Source: Lachnospiraceae bacterium (GTDB lineage Bacteria; Bacillota; Clostridia; Lachnospirales; Lachnospiraceae). Taken from it: a DNA stretch of 36,204 bases. The position numbers and the translations under genes were made by a program. The stretch covers positions 1-36,204 of the forward strand of contig JAFZQH010000010.1 in the NCBI GenBank assembly GCA_017550165.1, given 5' to 3'. This document shows, piece after piece, positions 16,661-23,643 of the stretch (position 1 is the first letter of the stretch; each line of letters starts with the position of its first letter). Below the pieces are notes generated by a model that was not told the origin of the DNA, searched no databases, and saw only the letters and a program-made list of their open reading frames with translations.

Positions 16661-16687
16661 CACTTTAAAGCGTTGCGCTTTAAAGTG
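16661..16687. promoter_or_regulatory. perfect 12-base palindrome upstream of the symporter gene
   Basis: CACTTTAAAGCG (16661-16672) and CGCTTTAAAGTG (16676-16687) flank the 3-base centre TTG. It lies just downstream of the weak symporter promoter candidate on the minus strand, about 60 bases before the start codon, and about 60 bases upstream of the plus-strand promoter at 16746. The location suits a shared operator or a 5' leader hairpin. No T-run follows on either strand. Confidence 0.5.
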
Positions 16688-16745
16688 ACATAAAGCAGTT
16701 TAACACATAATACTGAAGTGAGTCAAGGGCTGTCTCATTTCGTGC

Positions 16746-16774
16746 TTTACACAGGAGCTGATAATCATTAAAAT
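16746..16774 (+). promoter_or_regulatory. promoter of the lipoprotein B-C pair
   Basis: TTTACA (16746-16751) and TAAAAT (16769-16774) are exactly 17 bases apart, each matching 5 of 6 consensus bases. The start codon at 16818 follows 43 bases downstream after a strong AGGAGG site. Confidence 0.7.
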
Positions 16775-16817
16775 AAAAGATAGCAATGTTATCCTTTTAC
16801 AGGACAGGAGGATTTGT

Positions 16818-17534
16818 ATGAAGAGGATCAAAAAGACAGTTACTTCAATACTCGCTGTATGTCTTGCCTTATTCATGATGGCAGGATGTGCTGCTCCGGC
16901 CGGAGGTGCCGGCGGCAGTTCGGCAGCAGCTGCAGTCTCTTCCAGCCAGGCACCTAAGGAAATCAAGGCGACGGATTATGTACTTGCCTTTCACAAATAT
17001 CTCTGCACGGGAGATAAGAAGGCCGCTGAAGATGTTAAGATGCAGAGCGATGTCATGAAAGAGATAGAGGAAGTCAGAAGCAAGATGGACAATATAGGCG
17101 AACTTATGGCTGAGAGCCTTGATTCGGATATGGCCGATCTGGTAGACAAGAATTCGGTTACTGAGTTTGCCAGTGCTTTAAGCGGTGTTTTATCAAGAGT
17201 TACGGCTACAGCTACCGAGGAGTCTTCAAGCGGTGATAAGGTCAAGGTTAAGATCTCCTCAGACACCATTGATATGACCAGCATCGGTCAGGCTGCCGTT
17301 ATAGGAGCCATCGCCGGTCTCACCTCTGCTTCCAGTAAGGAAGAGATATCTAAGGCAGTGAACAAAATCCTTATATCAATGGCTGACGGGCTCTACAAAT
17401 ATGAATTTCCCAAGGAAAAAAAATCCGCAGTGGTTGAGGTTAAGAAATCCGGAGATTCATGGGAATTTGTTGATTATGATGAGGCAGGAACGGCTATCAC
17501 GGAATTGATCCTTTCCATGGAAGGATTGTATTAG
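16818..17534 (+). CDS. small lipoprotein B of the local family
   Basis: The 238-residue product has lipobox MAGC (Cys24) and a short Ser/Ala tether. The domain begins KEIKATDYVLAFHKYLCTGDK, almost identical to lipoprotein A at this point, and ends with VEVKKSGDSWEFVDYDEAG. A middle motif, VTATATEESS then KVKISSDTIDMTSIGQA, is also shared. So A and B are recent paralogs. Function is unknown; a domain made of a helical repeat plus a C-terminal strand region fits a small extracellular binding or scaffold role. Lipoprotein C follows 22 bases later, so B and C are likely co-transcribed. Confidence 0.85.
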   Translation: MKRIKKTVTSILAVCLALFMMAGCAAPAGGAGGSSAAAAVSSSQAPKEIKATDYVLAFHKYLCTGDKKAAEDVKMQSDVMKEIEEVRSKMDNIGELMAESLDSDMADLVDKNSVTEFASALSGVLSRVTATATEESSSGDKVKVKISSDTIDMTSIGQAAVIGAIAGLTSASSKEEISKAVNKILISMADGLYKYEFPKEKKSAVVEVKKSGDSWEFVDYDEAGTAITELILSMEGLY

Positions 17535-17556
17535 ACATTAAAGGACAGATGATCTT

Positions 17557-18213
17557 ATGAGAAATAAAGCATTCACAACAGTTATCTCGGCCTGGGTCCT
17601 TGTGGCAGCACTTGTTCTATCGGGCTGCGGCGGCAAGAACATTACTGCCGAGGAATATGTCCAGGGAATTTATAAACTGATGGTGAACATGGACTCCGAG
17701 GGTGTAAAGGATCTCGGTGTATCCGACAGTGATGTCAAGAAATATACGGAAGCCATCGAGAAATCCGTAAATGATACCATGAGCAGCATGAATGACAGTT
17801 TCAAGCAACAGTTTGGGGTTTCCGTGGATGATGAACTGTTAAAAGCATGCGGGCAGGAGTACATTAATGCATTGAAACGCCTGTCGGGGAAGACATCCCT
17901 GGAATCAAGCACGGACAAGGAATATAAGGTCAAAGTATCCACCACCGTCCTTGACATGCCGGCTATCGTCTCCAAGGCGATGGAAGCAGCACAGTCCAAG
18001 GTTAAGGCATCTGAATATGAGACTTCCGCAGAGTACAATAAGGTGCTTATCCCCACATATGTTTCCGAATTAAAGGAGGGGCTTGCCAAATTCACTCCTT
18101 CATCTGAGGAGGTAACAGTTACCGTCACGGTTAAAAAAGACGGTAACAAATGGACGGCAGATCTCGCTGAACTCTCAGCAGCCATAGCGGGAGCCGCTGT
18201 CAAGAAGGGATAG
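17557..18213 (+). CDS. small lipoprotein C of the local family
   Basis: The 218-residue product has lipobox VLSGC (Cys24) and lacks the Ser/Ala tether. The domain start ITAEEYVQGIYKLMVNMDSEG aligns in position with the ATDYVLAFHKYL landmark of A and B. It also shares the strand pattern KVSTTVLDMPAIVSKAM (compare DTIDMTSIGQA) and ends with VTVTVKKDGNKWTADLAEL. It is a more diverged paralog. Function unknown. The gene ends before a strong terminator. Confidence 0.85.
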   Translation: MRNKAFTTVISAWVLVAALVLSGCGGKNITAEEYVQGIYKLMVNMDSEGVKDLGVSDSDVKKYTEAIEKSVNDTMSSMNDSFKQQFGVSVDDELLKACGQEYINALKRLSGKTSLESSTDKEYKVKVSTTVLDMPAIVSKAMEAAQSKVKASEYETSAEYNKVLIPTYVSELKEGLAKFTPSSEEVTVTVTVKKDGNKWTADLAELSAAIAGAAVKKG

Positions 18214-18250
18214 ATCAGACAGTATTTATACTCATTTGACGGCCAACGCG

Positions 18251-18280
18251 AAATCGAGTAGGATTTTCCTACTCGATTTT
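18251..18280 (+). terminator. intrinsic terminator of the lipoprotein B-C operon
   Basis: AATCGAGTAGG (18252-18262) pairs with CCTACTCGATT (18268-18278) over a 5-base loop, and T-rich sequence follows. It lies 38 bases after the stop codon of lipoprotein C. Confidence 0.88.
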
Positions 18281-18337
18281 GTGGTGTTTTGGAATGGAGT
18301 GTGATATCATGGTGAGAAAGGTTACGGAGGTGGGAAG

Positions 18338-18799
18338 ATGATAAGAGGCGTGTATCTCTCTTATAATGATGACCTTACGGATGTCCATGATATCAGAAAG
18401 GCGGTATTTACCGATGAACTGGGGATCCCGGAGGATATAGAACGTGATGATAATGATATGATGGCCATGCATGCCGTTCTCGAGGCGGAAGGCGGGATGG
18501 TGGCCACCGGCCGGATGAAGTACGACGGTGACACCTTTGAGCTGGATAAGGTGGCTGTGCTTCCGGATCACAGGAGAAACGGATATGCCGACTTTGTGGT
18601 GAGAATGCTTCTTGATAAGGTGTTCTTAGCAGATGGTAAGACCATCTACGCAAATGTTATAAAGGCGTCAGTCCCCTTCTTTGAGACCATAGGTTTTATT
18701 CCGAACGGGGATGCATTTACCGAAGGGAATATCGACTATCTGCCCATGAAGGTGGAAAAGGGCGGCGTAAAGACATTATGCGGCGGACATGATCATTAA
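18338..18799 (+). CDS. GNAT-family N-acetyltransferase
   Basis: The 153-residue length is typical of single-domain GNAT enzymes, which transfer an acetyl group from acetyl-CoA. The acetyl-CoA-binding motif A is visible as LDKVAVLPDHRRNGYADFVV (about 69-88), in which RRNGYA stands in for the usual RxxGxG/A. The C-terminal FFETIGF is typical of the family. The substrate is unknown. The last residues, CGGHDH, are unusually Cys/His-rich and could bind metal. GGAGGTGGGAAG lies before the start. The iorA start follows 35 bases after its stop, so it may be the first gene of that operon. Confidence 0.85.
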   Translation: MIRGVYLSYNDDLTDVHDIRKAVFTDELGIPEDIERDDNDMMAMHAVLEAEGGMVATGRMKYDGDTFELDKVAVLPDHRRNGYADFVVRMLLDKVFLADGKTIYANVIKASVPFFETIGFIPNGDAFTEGNIDYLPMKVEKGGVKTLCGGHDH

Positions 18800-18834
18800 T
18801 GAAAAGAATTATGAAAGAGGAAGGATGATCGTAT

Positions 18835-20574
18835 ATGGCAGAAAAAAAGGTTATGCTGGGTAATGAAGCCATCGCCAGGGGAGCCTGGGAGGCGGGCGTC
18901 AAGGTGTCTTCGGCTTATCCCGGCACTCCAAGTACGGAGATCAGTGAGAATATCGTAAAATATAAGGAGATCTATGCTGAGTGGGCTCCCAATGAGAAGG
19001 TGGCCATGGAAGTGGCCTGCGGCGCATCCATAAGCGGTGTGCGGGCCATGGCGTCCATGAAGCACGTTGGTGTTAATGTGGCGGCAGATCCCTTATATTC
19101 CATTTCTTATATAGGCGCAGGCGGCGGCCTGGTGATAGTGGCTGCTGATGATCCCGGATTATACAGTTCACAGAACGAGCAGGATTCAAGGGCCGTTGCA
19201 AGAGCCGCCAAGGTTCCCGTGCTTGAGCCGTCGGATAGCAGTGAAGCAAAGGAGTTCACTAAATTCGCATTTGAACTCAGTGAGAAGTATGATACTCCCG
19301 TTATGATAAGGACCACTACAAGGCTGGCTCATTCCCAGGGCCTTGTGGAGCTGGGGGAGAGGCAGGACCTTCCTGACAGGCCCTATGAGAAGAATATTTC
19401 CAAGAACGTCATGATGCCCGGTAATGCCAAGGGCCGTCATCTACACGTTGAGGCAAGGGAGAAGAAGCTCATTGAAGATTCATGCGGCTTCGATATCAAC
19501 AAAGCAGTATATAATGACAAAATGATCGGTGTCATAACATCAGGCATCCCTTATCAGTATGTTAAGGAGGTCCTGCCTGATGCGTCCGTCTTGAAGCTGG
19601 GTCTTGTGAACCCGCTTCCGAGAAAGCTCATCGAGGAGTTTGCTTCCAAGGTGGAGACATTGTATATAGTAGAAGAACTTGATCCCATCATTGAGGAGCA
19701 GGTTAAGTCCTGGGGCATTAAAGCCATCGGGAAGGAGATATTTACGGTACAGGGCGAATACAGCGCCAATATGCTCCGTAAGGCCATATTAAAGCAGAAC
19801 CTTGATATAGAAGAGCCGGCAGCTGCACCGGGCCGTCCCCCTATTCTTTGTCCCGGATGTCCCCACAGGGCTACTTTCCATGTGCTTAGCAAATTAAAGC
19901 TTCATGCGGCAGGAGACATCGGATGCTATACATTGGGCGCGGTGGCTCCCTTAAATGTGGTTGAGACTACTATCTGCATGGGCTCGTCTATCAGCTCTCT
20001 TCACGGAATGGAGAAGGCCAGGGGCAGGGAATATGTTAAGGACTGGGTAGCAGTCATCGGTGATTCCACCTTTATGCATACGGGTATCAATTCCCTTGTT
20101 AACATGGTATACAACCAGGCTACGGGAACCGTTATCATAGTAGATAATTCCACTACGGGAATGACGGGGCATCAGGACCACGCCGCCACCGGCAAGACTT
20201 TGAAGGGTGATCATACATATGCCATCAACATCCCTGAGCTATGCAAGTCTATTGGTGTTCCAAACGTATGTGTCGTTAATCCCTTCGATATCAAGGAACT
20301 GGAGAAGACCATCAAGACGGAGGTGGCAAAAGATGAGCTTTCGGTCATCATTTCCAAGGCTCCATGCGCACTTCTTGACAAGACTCCGGCCAAGTTCAAA
20401 TATAAGATCGATACTGATAAATGCAAGAAATGCGGTCTGTGCCTGAAGCCCGGATGCCCCTGCATCACTAAGGGTGAGAATGATACGCCGGGTATAAATC
20501 CCGACATGTGTAACGGATGCGGACTTTGCGCGGGCATTTGCAATAATGATGCGATAAAGAAAGTAGAGGTGTAA
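18835..20574 (+). CDS. iorA: indolepyruvate ferredoxin oxidoreductase, alpha subunit
   Basis: This TPP enzyme converts aryl-pyruvates (indolepyruvate, phenylpyruvate, hydroxyphenylpyruvate) plus CoA to aryl-acetyl-CoA and CO2, reducing ferredoxin; the reaction is reversible. The 579-residue subunit has the N-terminal pyrimidine-binding domain (SSAYPGTPSTEI near 23-34). The TPP-binding part follows (GDIGCYTLG, then GDSTFMHTGINSLVNMVYN and VDNSTTGMTGHQ). Two C-terminal 4Fe-4S motifs are CKKCGLCLKPGC and CNGCGLCAGIC. A good ribosome site lies before the ATG. The beta subunit gene follows after 4 bases. Confidence 0.95.
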   Translation: MAEKKVMLGNEAIARGAWEAGVKVSSAYPGTPSTEISENIVKYKEIYAEWAPNEKVAMEVACGASISGVRAMASMKHVGVNVAADPLYSISYIGAGGGLVIVAADDPGLYSSQNEQDSRAVARAAKVPVLEPSDSSEAKEFTKFAFELSEKYDTPVMIRTTTRLAHSQGLVELGERQDLPDRPYEKNISKNVMMPGNAKGRHLHVEAREKKLIEDSCGFDINKAVYNDKMIGVITSGIPYQYVKEVLPDASVLKLGLVNPLPRKLIEEFASKVETLYIVEELDPIIEEQVKSWGIKAIGKEIFTVQGEYSANMLRKAILKQNLDIEEPAAAPGRPPILCPGCPHRATFHVLSKLKLHAAGDIGCYTLGAVAPLNVVETTICMGSSISSLHGMEKARGREYVKDWVAVIGDSTFMHTGINSLVNMVYNQATGTVIIVDNSTTGMTGHQDHAATGKTLKGDHTYAINIPELCKSIGVPNVCVVNPFDIKELEKTIKTEVAKDELSVIISKAPCALLDKTPAKFKYKIDTDKCKKCGLCLKPGCPCITKGENDTPGINPDMCNGCGLCAGICNNDAIKKVEV

Positions 20575-20578
20575 GCTG

Positions 20579-21151
20579 ATGGAGACTAAGAATATTATGA
20601 TCGTCGGCGTCGGCGGACAGGGAACTCTTCTTACAAGCAGGATATTAGGCGGCATCATCCTGGCAAACGGGTATGATATCAAGCTTTCTGAGGTTCACGG
20701 CATGGCCCAGAGAGGCGGGTCTGTTGTTACCTTTGTGCGTTACGGGGACAATGTGGCGGAGCCTATAGTTGAGGAAGGACAGGCGGATATACTCATCGCA
20801 TTTGAAAGGCTGGAGGCGTTGCGGTATGCTCACTTCCTTAAGAAGGACGGTGTGATGGTCGTTAATGACCAGCGGATCGACCCCATGCCTGTTGTCATAG
20901 GAAACGCAAAATATCCGGAGAATATCATAGAAGATCTGGAGAAGAAATATAAGGTGATCAGGGTTGATGCCATGGATGAGGCCAGGAAGATCGGGAATAC
21001 CAGGACCTTTAACGTGGTTGTTCTTGGTGTGGTGGCTTCACATATGGACTTTGAGAAGGACCAGTGGCTGACCGTGATAGAGAATACGGTTCCGCCTAAG
21101 ACAGTGGAACTGAATAAGAAGGCTTTTTTGGCAGGATTCTGCCTGGATTAG
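20579..21151 (+). CDS. iorB: indolepyruvate ferredoxin oxidoreductase, beta subunit
   Basis: The 190-residue gamma-type domain subunit pairs with IorA. It opens with NIMIVGVGGQGTLLTSRILG (5-24), the family's typical glycine-rich start, followed by SEVHGMAQRGGSVVTFVRYG. The length is normal for IorB. It starts 4 bases after the iorA stop, with the ribosome site inside the iorA end, so the two subunits are translated together. Confidence 0.95.
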   Translation: METKNIMIVGVGGQGTLLTSRILGGIILANGYDIKLSEVHGMAQRGGSVVTFVRYGDNVAEPIVEEGQADILIAFERLEALRYAHFLKKDGVMVVNDQRIDPMPVVIGNAKYPENIIEDLEKKYKVIRVDAMDEARKIGNTRTFNVVVLGVVASHMDFEKDQWLTVIENTVPPKTVELNKKAFLAGFCLD

Positions 21152-21198
21152 TATAGGGATACAAATGTAACTGTTAACAGCAAAAAAGGAGAAGAGAG

Positions 21199-22497
21199 AT
21201 GATCTGGAATGAAACCAAAGAGTGCATGAGCAGAGACGAACTTGCCAACCTGCAGAGTGCAAGACTAAGGAAGATGGTAAGCCGCGTTTATCATAACGTG
21301 GAGTACTATCGCAAGAAGATGCAGCAGATAGGATTGGAACCCGGAGATATCAAGGATATAGAGGATATAAATAAGCTCCCCTATACTACGAAACAGGACT
21401 TAAGGGATAATTATCCTTTCGGACTCTTTGCGGTTCCCAGGTCTGAGATAGTAAGGATCCATGCATCAAGCGGAACTACAGGCAAGGCAACTGTCGTTGG
21501 CTATACGAGAAAGGATATAGAGACCTGGCAGGAGTGTGTGGCCAGGATACTTGTAATGGGCGGCCTGGATCATGATGACATAGTCCAGATCTCTTACGGA
21601 TACGGCTTGTTTACGGGAGGCTTAGGCGCTCATTATGGCGTTGAGAACCTGGGAGCTACTGTTGTTCCCATGTCTACGGGTAATACCAAGAAACAGATAA
21701 CAATGATGGAAGACTTCGGTGTTACGGCCATCTGCTGTACACCTTCATATCTCATGTATCTTACGGAAGCCCTGGAAGAGAACGGCATGGTGGATAAGAT
21801 CAAGCTTAAAAAAGCTTTTCTTGGCGCAGAGCCCTGGACAGAGAACATGAGACGTGAGATAGAAAGCAGGCTTCACATCTCTGCCCATGATATATACGGC
21901 TTAAGCGAGGTTATGGGTCCCGGAGTGGCCGGAGACTGCAAATTCCACACAGGCCTTCATATCGCAGAGGATCATTTCTACCCGGAGATCATAGATCCGG
22001 AGACATTGGAGCCGGTAAAGGAAGGCGAGACGGGAGAACTGGTATTTACCACATTGACGAAAGAGGCACTGCCATTGTTCAGATACAGGACCAAGGATCT
22101 TACCAGCATCACATATGAGAAATGCGAATGCGGCAGGACCAGCGCCCGTATCTCCAGGTTCAAGGGCAGAAGCGATGATATGCTCATTATCCGCGGAGTT
22201 AACGTATTCCCGTCACAGGTTGAGGCAGCGCTCCTTGAGGTTGCGGAGACCACACCTAATTACATGCTTGTGGTGGATCGTGTCAATAATCTGGATACAC
22301 TTGATGTGCTGGTTGAAGTGGAGGAGAGATTCTTCTCTGATGATATCGGCGAACTGGAGAGACTCTCCAAGAAGATAGCCCATACCCTGCAGCAGGCACT
22401 GGGTATCCAGCCCAAGGTTAAACTGGTAGAACCCAAGAGCATTGAGCGATCGGAAGGCAAGGCAAAGCGAGTGATAGACAAGCGTGTGCTTGATTAA
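21199..22497 (+). CDS. paaK: phenylacetate-CoA ligase
   Basis: This 432-residue adenylate-forming enzyme joins an aryl-acetate to CoA using ATP. The AMP-forming loop is SSGTTGKATVVGYT (about 95-108). Family segments IYGLSEVMGPGVAGDC and the C-terminal FKGRSDDMLIIRGVNVFPSQ (about 316-335) are clear. Next to iorAB it probably supplies or removes aryl-acetyl-CoA. The exact aryl group is not known. AAGGAGAAGAG lies before the start. Confidence 0.93.
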   Translation: MIWNETKECMSRDELANLQSARLRKMVSRVYHNVEYYRKKMQQIGLEPGDIKDIEDINKLPYTTKQDLRDNYPFGLFAVPRSEIVRIHASSGTTGKATVVGYTRKDIETWQECVARILVMGGLDHDDIVQISYGYGLFTGGLGAHYGVENLGATVVPMSTGNTKKQITMMEDFGVTAICCTPSYLMYLTEALEENGMVDKIKLKKAFLGAEPWTENMRREIESRLHISAHDIYGLSEVMGPGVAGDCKFHTGLHIAEDHFYPEIIDPETLEPVKEGETGELVFTTLTKEALPLFRYRTKDLTSITYEKCECGRTSARISRFKGRSDDMLIIRGVNVFPSQVEAALLEVAETTPNYMLVVDRVNNLDTLDVLVEVEERFFSDDIGELERLSKKIAHTLQQALGIQPKVKLVEPKSIERSEGKAKRVIDKRVLD

Positions 22498-22517
22498 TAC
22501 GGTAGGAGGTATTAGAT

Positions 22518-22913
22518 ATGATCACACAACAGGTTTCGGTTTTTATTGAGAATAAGGAAGGTAGGTTTCTTCGCGTAGCGGAGCTTCTGAAAGATCACAA
22601 TATCAACATCATATCATTTTCCATAGCAGAGACTGAAGAGTTCGGAATGCTCCGCATGGTGGTTTCCGACCCGGCAAAGACCGTTAAGGTGCTGAAAGAG
22701 GGGGAATACTCTGCGAGGCTTACCGATGTCATCACGGTTAAGCTCCCCAATGAGGAAGGAACGCTTTTCGGGCTTCTTAAGGTGATAGCCGATTCAGGCA
22801 ACAATATCCGATATATGTACACCTCCCTGGGTGATGACGGTCCTATTGTCATTAAGACCACTAACCAGGAAGACGTAGTTGCTGCTTTGAAAAAAGCAGG
22901 GTATGAGGTTTAG
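22518..22913 (+). CDS. tandem ACT-domain protein
   Basis: The 131-residue protein appears to be two ACT domains in a row: the first starts QVSVFIENKEGRFLRVAELL and the second ITVKLPNEEGTLFGLLKVIA. ACT domains usually bind amino acids and act as allosteric sensors. It has no catalytic domain. Located directly after paaK (20-base gap, strong AGGAGG site), it may sense an aromatic amino acid for the aryl-pyruvate pathway. This is inference from position. Confidence 0.88.
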   Translation: MITQQVSVFIENKEGRFLRVAELLKDHNINIISFSIAETEEFGMLRMVVSDPAKTVKVLKEGEYSARLTDVITVKLPNEEGTLFGLLKVIADSGNNIRYMYTSLGDDGPIVIKTTNQEDVVAALKKAGYEV

Positions 22914-22925
22914 GGTGAGCAGGCG

Positions 22926-23489
22926 ATGTCTAACTTAACAAACAGGGCGATAAAGGAAACATTTGAAAAAATGCTGGAGGAGCATCCTTTAAACCAGATC
23001 ACGGTAAAGGATCTTGTGAAGGAATGCGGTATCAACCGTAACTCTTTTTATTATCATTTCCAGGACATACCCACATTGCTGGAGGAGATCATAAAGGACC
23101 ATGTGGACCGGTGTATAGAACGTTTTCCGCGTATCGACTCCATTGAGGAGATCCTGGAAGTATCACTTACTTTCATATATGAGAGGAAGAAGATGGTCCT
23201 TCATATCTTCAATTCCGGAAGCAGGGATATTATCGAGAAATCATTGATGGAGATGTGCGAATATGCGGTCGCGAATTATTTCAATGCTTCAATATCCGAT
23301 CGTCCGGTTAAGAAGGAAGCGAAGGAGATCCTTGTCCAGTTGGTTAAGTGCCTGTGCTTCGGGGAAATGATGGACTGGCTTCTGGGAGGTATGGAAGATG
23401 ACCTGAGAGAGCCCTTCCGTCAATTGTGTGAGTTGAATAAGGGACATATAGAGGAAGTGATATTAAAAAGCCTGGAAGAACCGTCATAA
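22926..23489 (+). CDS. TetR-family transcriptional regulator
   Basis: The 187-residue protein has an N-terminal helix-turn-helix: ITVKDLVKECGINRNSFYYHF (about 25-45) is the classic TetR recognition pattern. The C-terminal ligand-binding half is diverged and gives no hint of the inducer. It is 12 bases after the ACT gene and just before the terminator, so it is transcribed with iorAB-paaK. It may regulate that operon or the MMPL exporter operon 155 bases downstream; I see no clear operator at either. Confidence 0.88.
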   Translation: MSNLTNRAIKETFEKMLEEHPLNQITVKDLVKECGINRNSFYYHFQDIPTLLEEIIKDHVDRCIERFPRIDSIEEILEVSLTFIYERKKMVLHIFNSGSRDIIEKSLMEMCEYAVANYFNASISDRPVKKEAKEILVQLVKCLCFGEMMDWLLGGMEDDLREPFRQLCELNKGHIEEVILKSLEEPS

Positions 23490-23517
23490 TGGCGATCAGT
23501 ATTTAGACATTTTTGGC

Positions 23518-23552
23518 CTCGTGCCCAAATTTTGGGCACGAGATTATTTTTT
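23518..23552 (+). terminator. intrinsic terminator of the iorAB-paaK operon
   Basis: CTCGTGCCCAA (23518-23528) pairs with TTGGGCACGAG (23532-23542), followed after ATTA by a run of T to 23552. It separates the aryl-acid operon from the MMPL exporter operon. Confidence 0.93.
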
Positions 23553-23580
23553 GCCTGTTTTTATTTAAAATACGGGGGTT

Positions 23581-23643
23581 TATACTATCAAAGGATTAGG
23601 AAAGAATGATAATAGGAATACATATTAAAGAGGAGTGAATCAA
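23581..23643 (+). promoter_or_regulatory. leader and weak promoter candidate of the MMPL operon
   Basis: TATACT (23581-23586) is a reasonable -10 box, but no good -35 box is present at 17 bases, so the promoter may need an activator. A 13-base motif TAATAGGAATACA lies at 23610-23622; its exact reverse complement follows the operon at 27682-27694. The ribosome site AGGAG is at 23631-23635. Confidence 0.35.
23610..23622. repeat. 13-base motif flanking the exporter operon
   Basis: TAATAGGAATACA at 23610-23622 has its exact reverse complement at 27682-27694, after the operon, and its core AATAGGAATA recurs at 25743-25752 between the two genes. The matches are longer than expected by chance in such small gaps. 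A role is unknown. Confidence 0.4.

Noticed and set aside
16661-16687. Terminator for the symporter or lipoprotein genes
   Set aside because: The stem is perfect but no T-run follows on either strand, and it lies between divergent starts, not after a gene.
23554-23643. Palindromic TetR operator before the exporter
   Set aside because: No convincing inverted repeat was seen in this stretch; only the 13-base motif with its distant copy.
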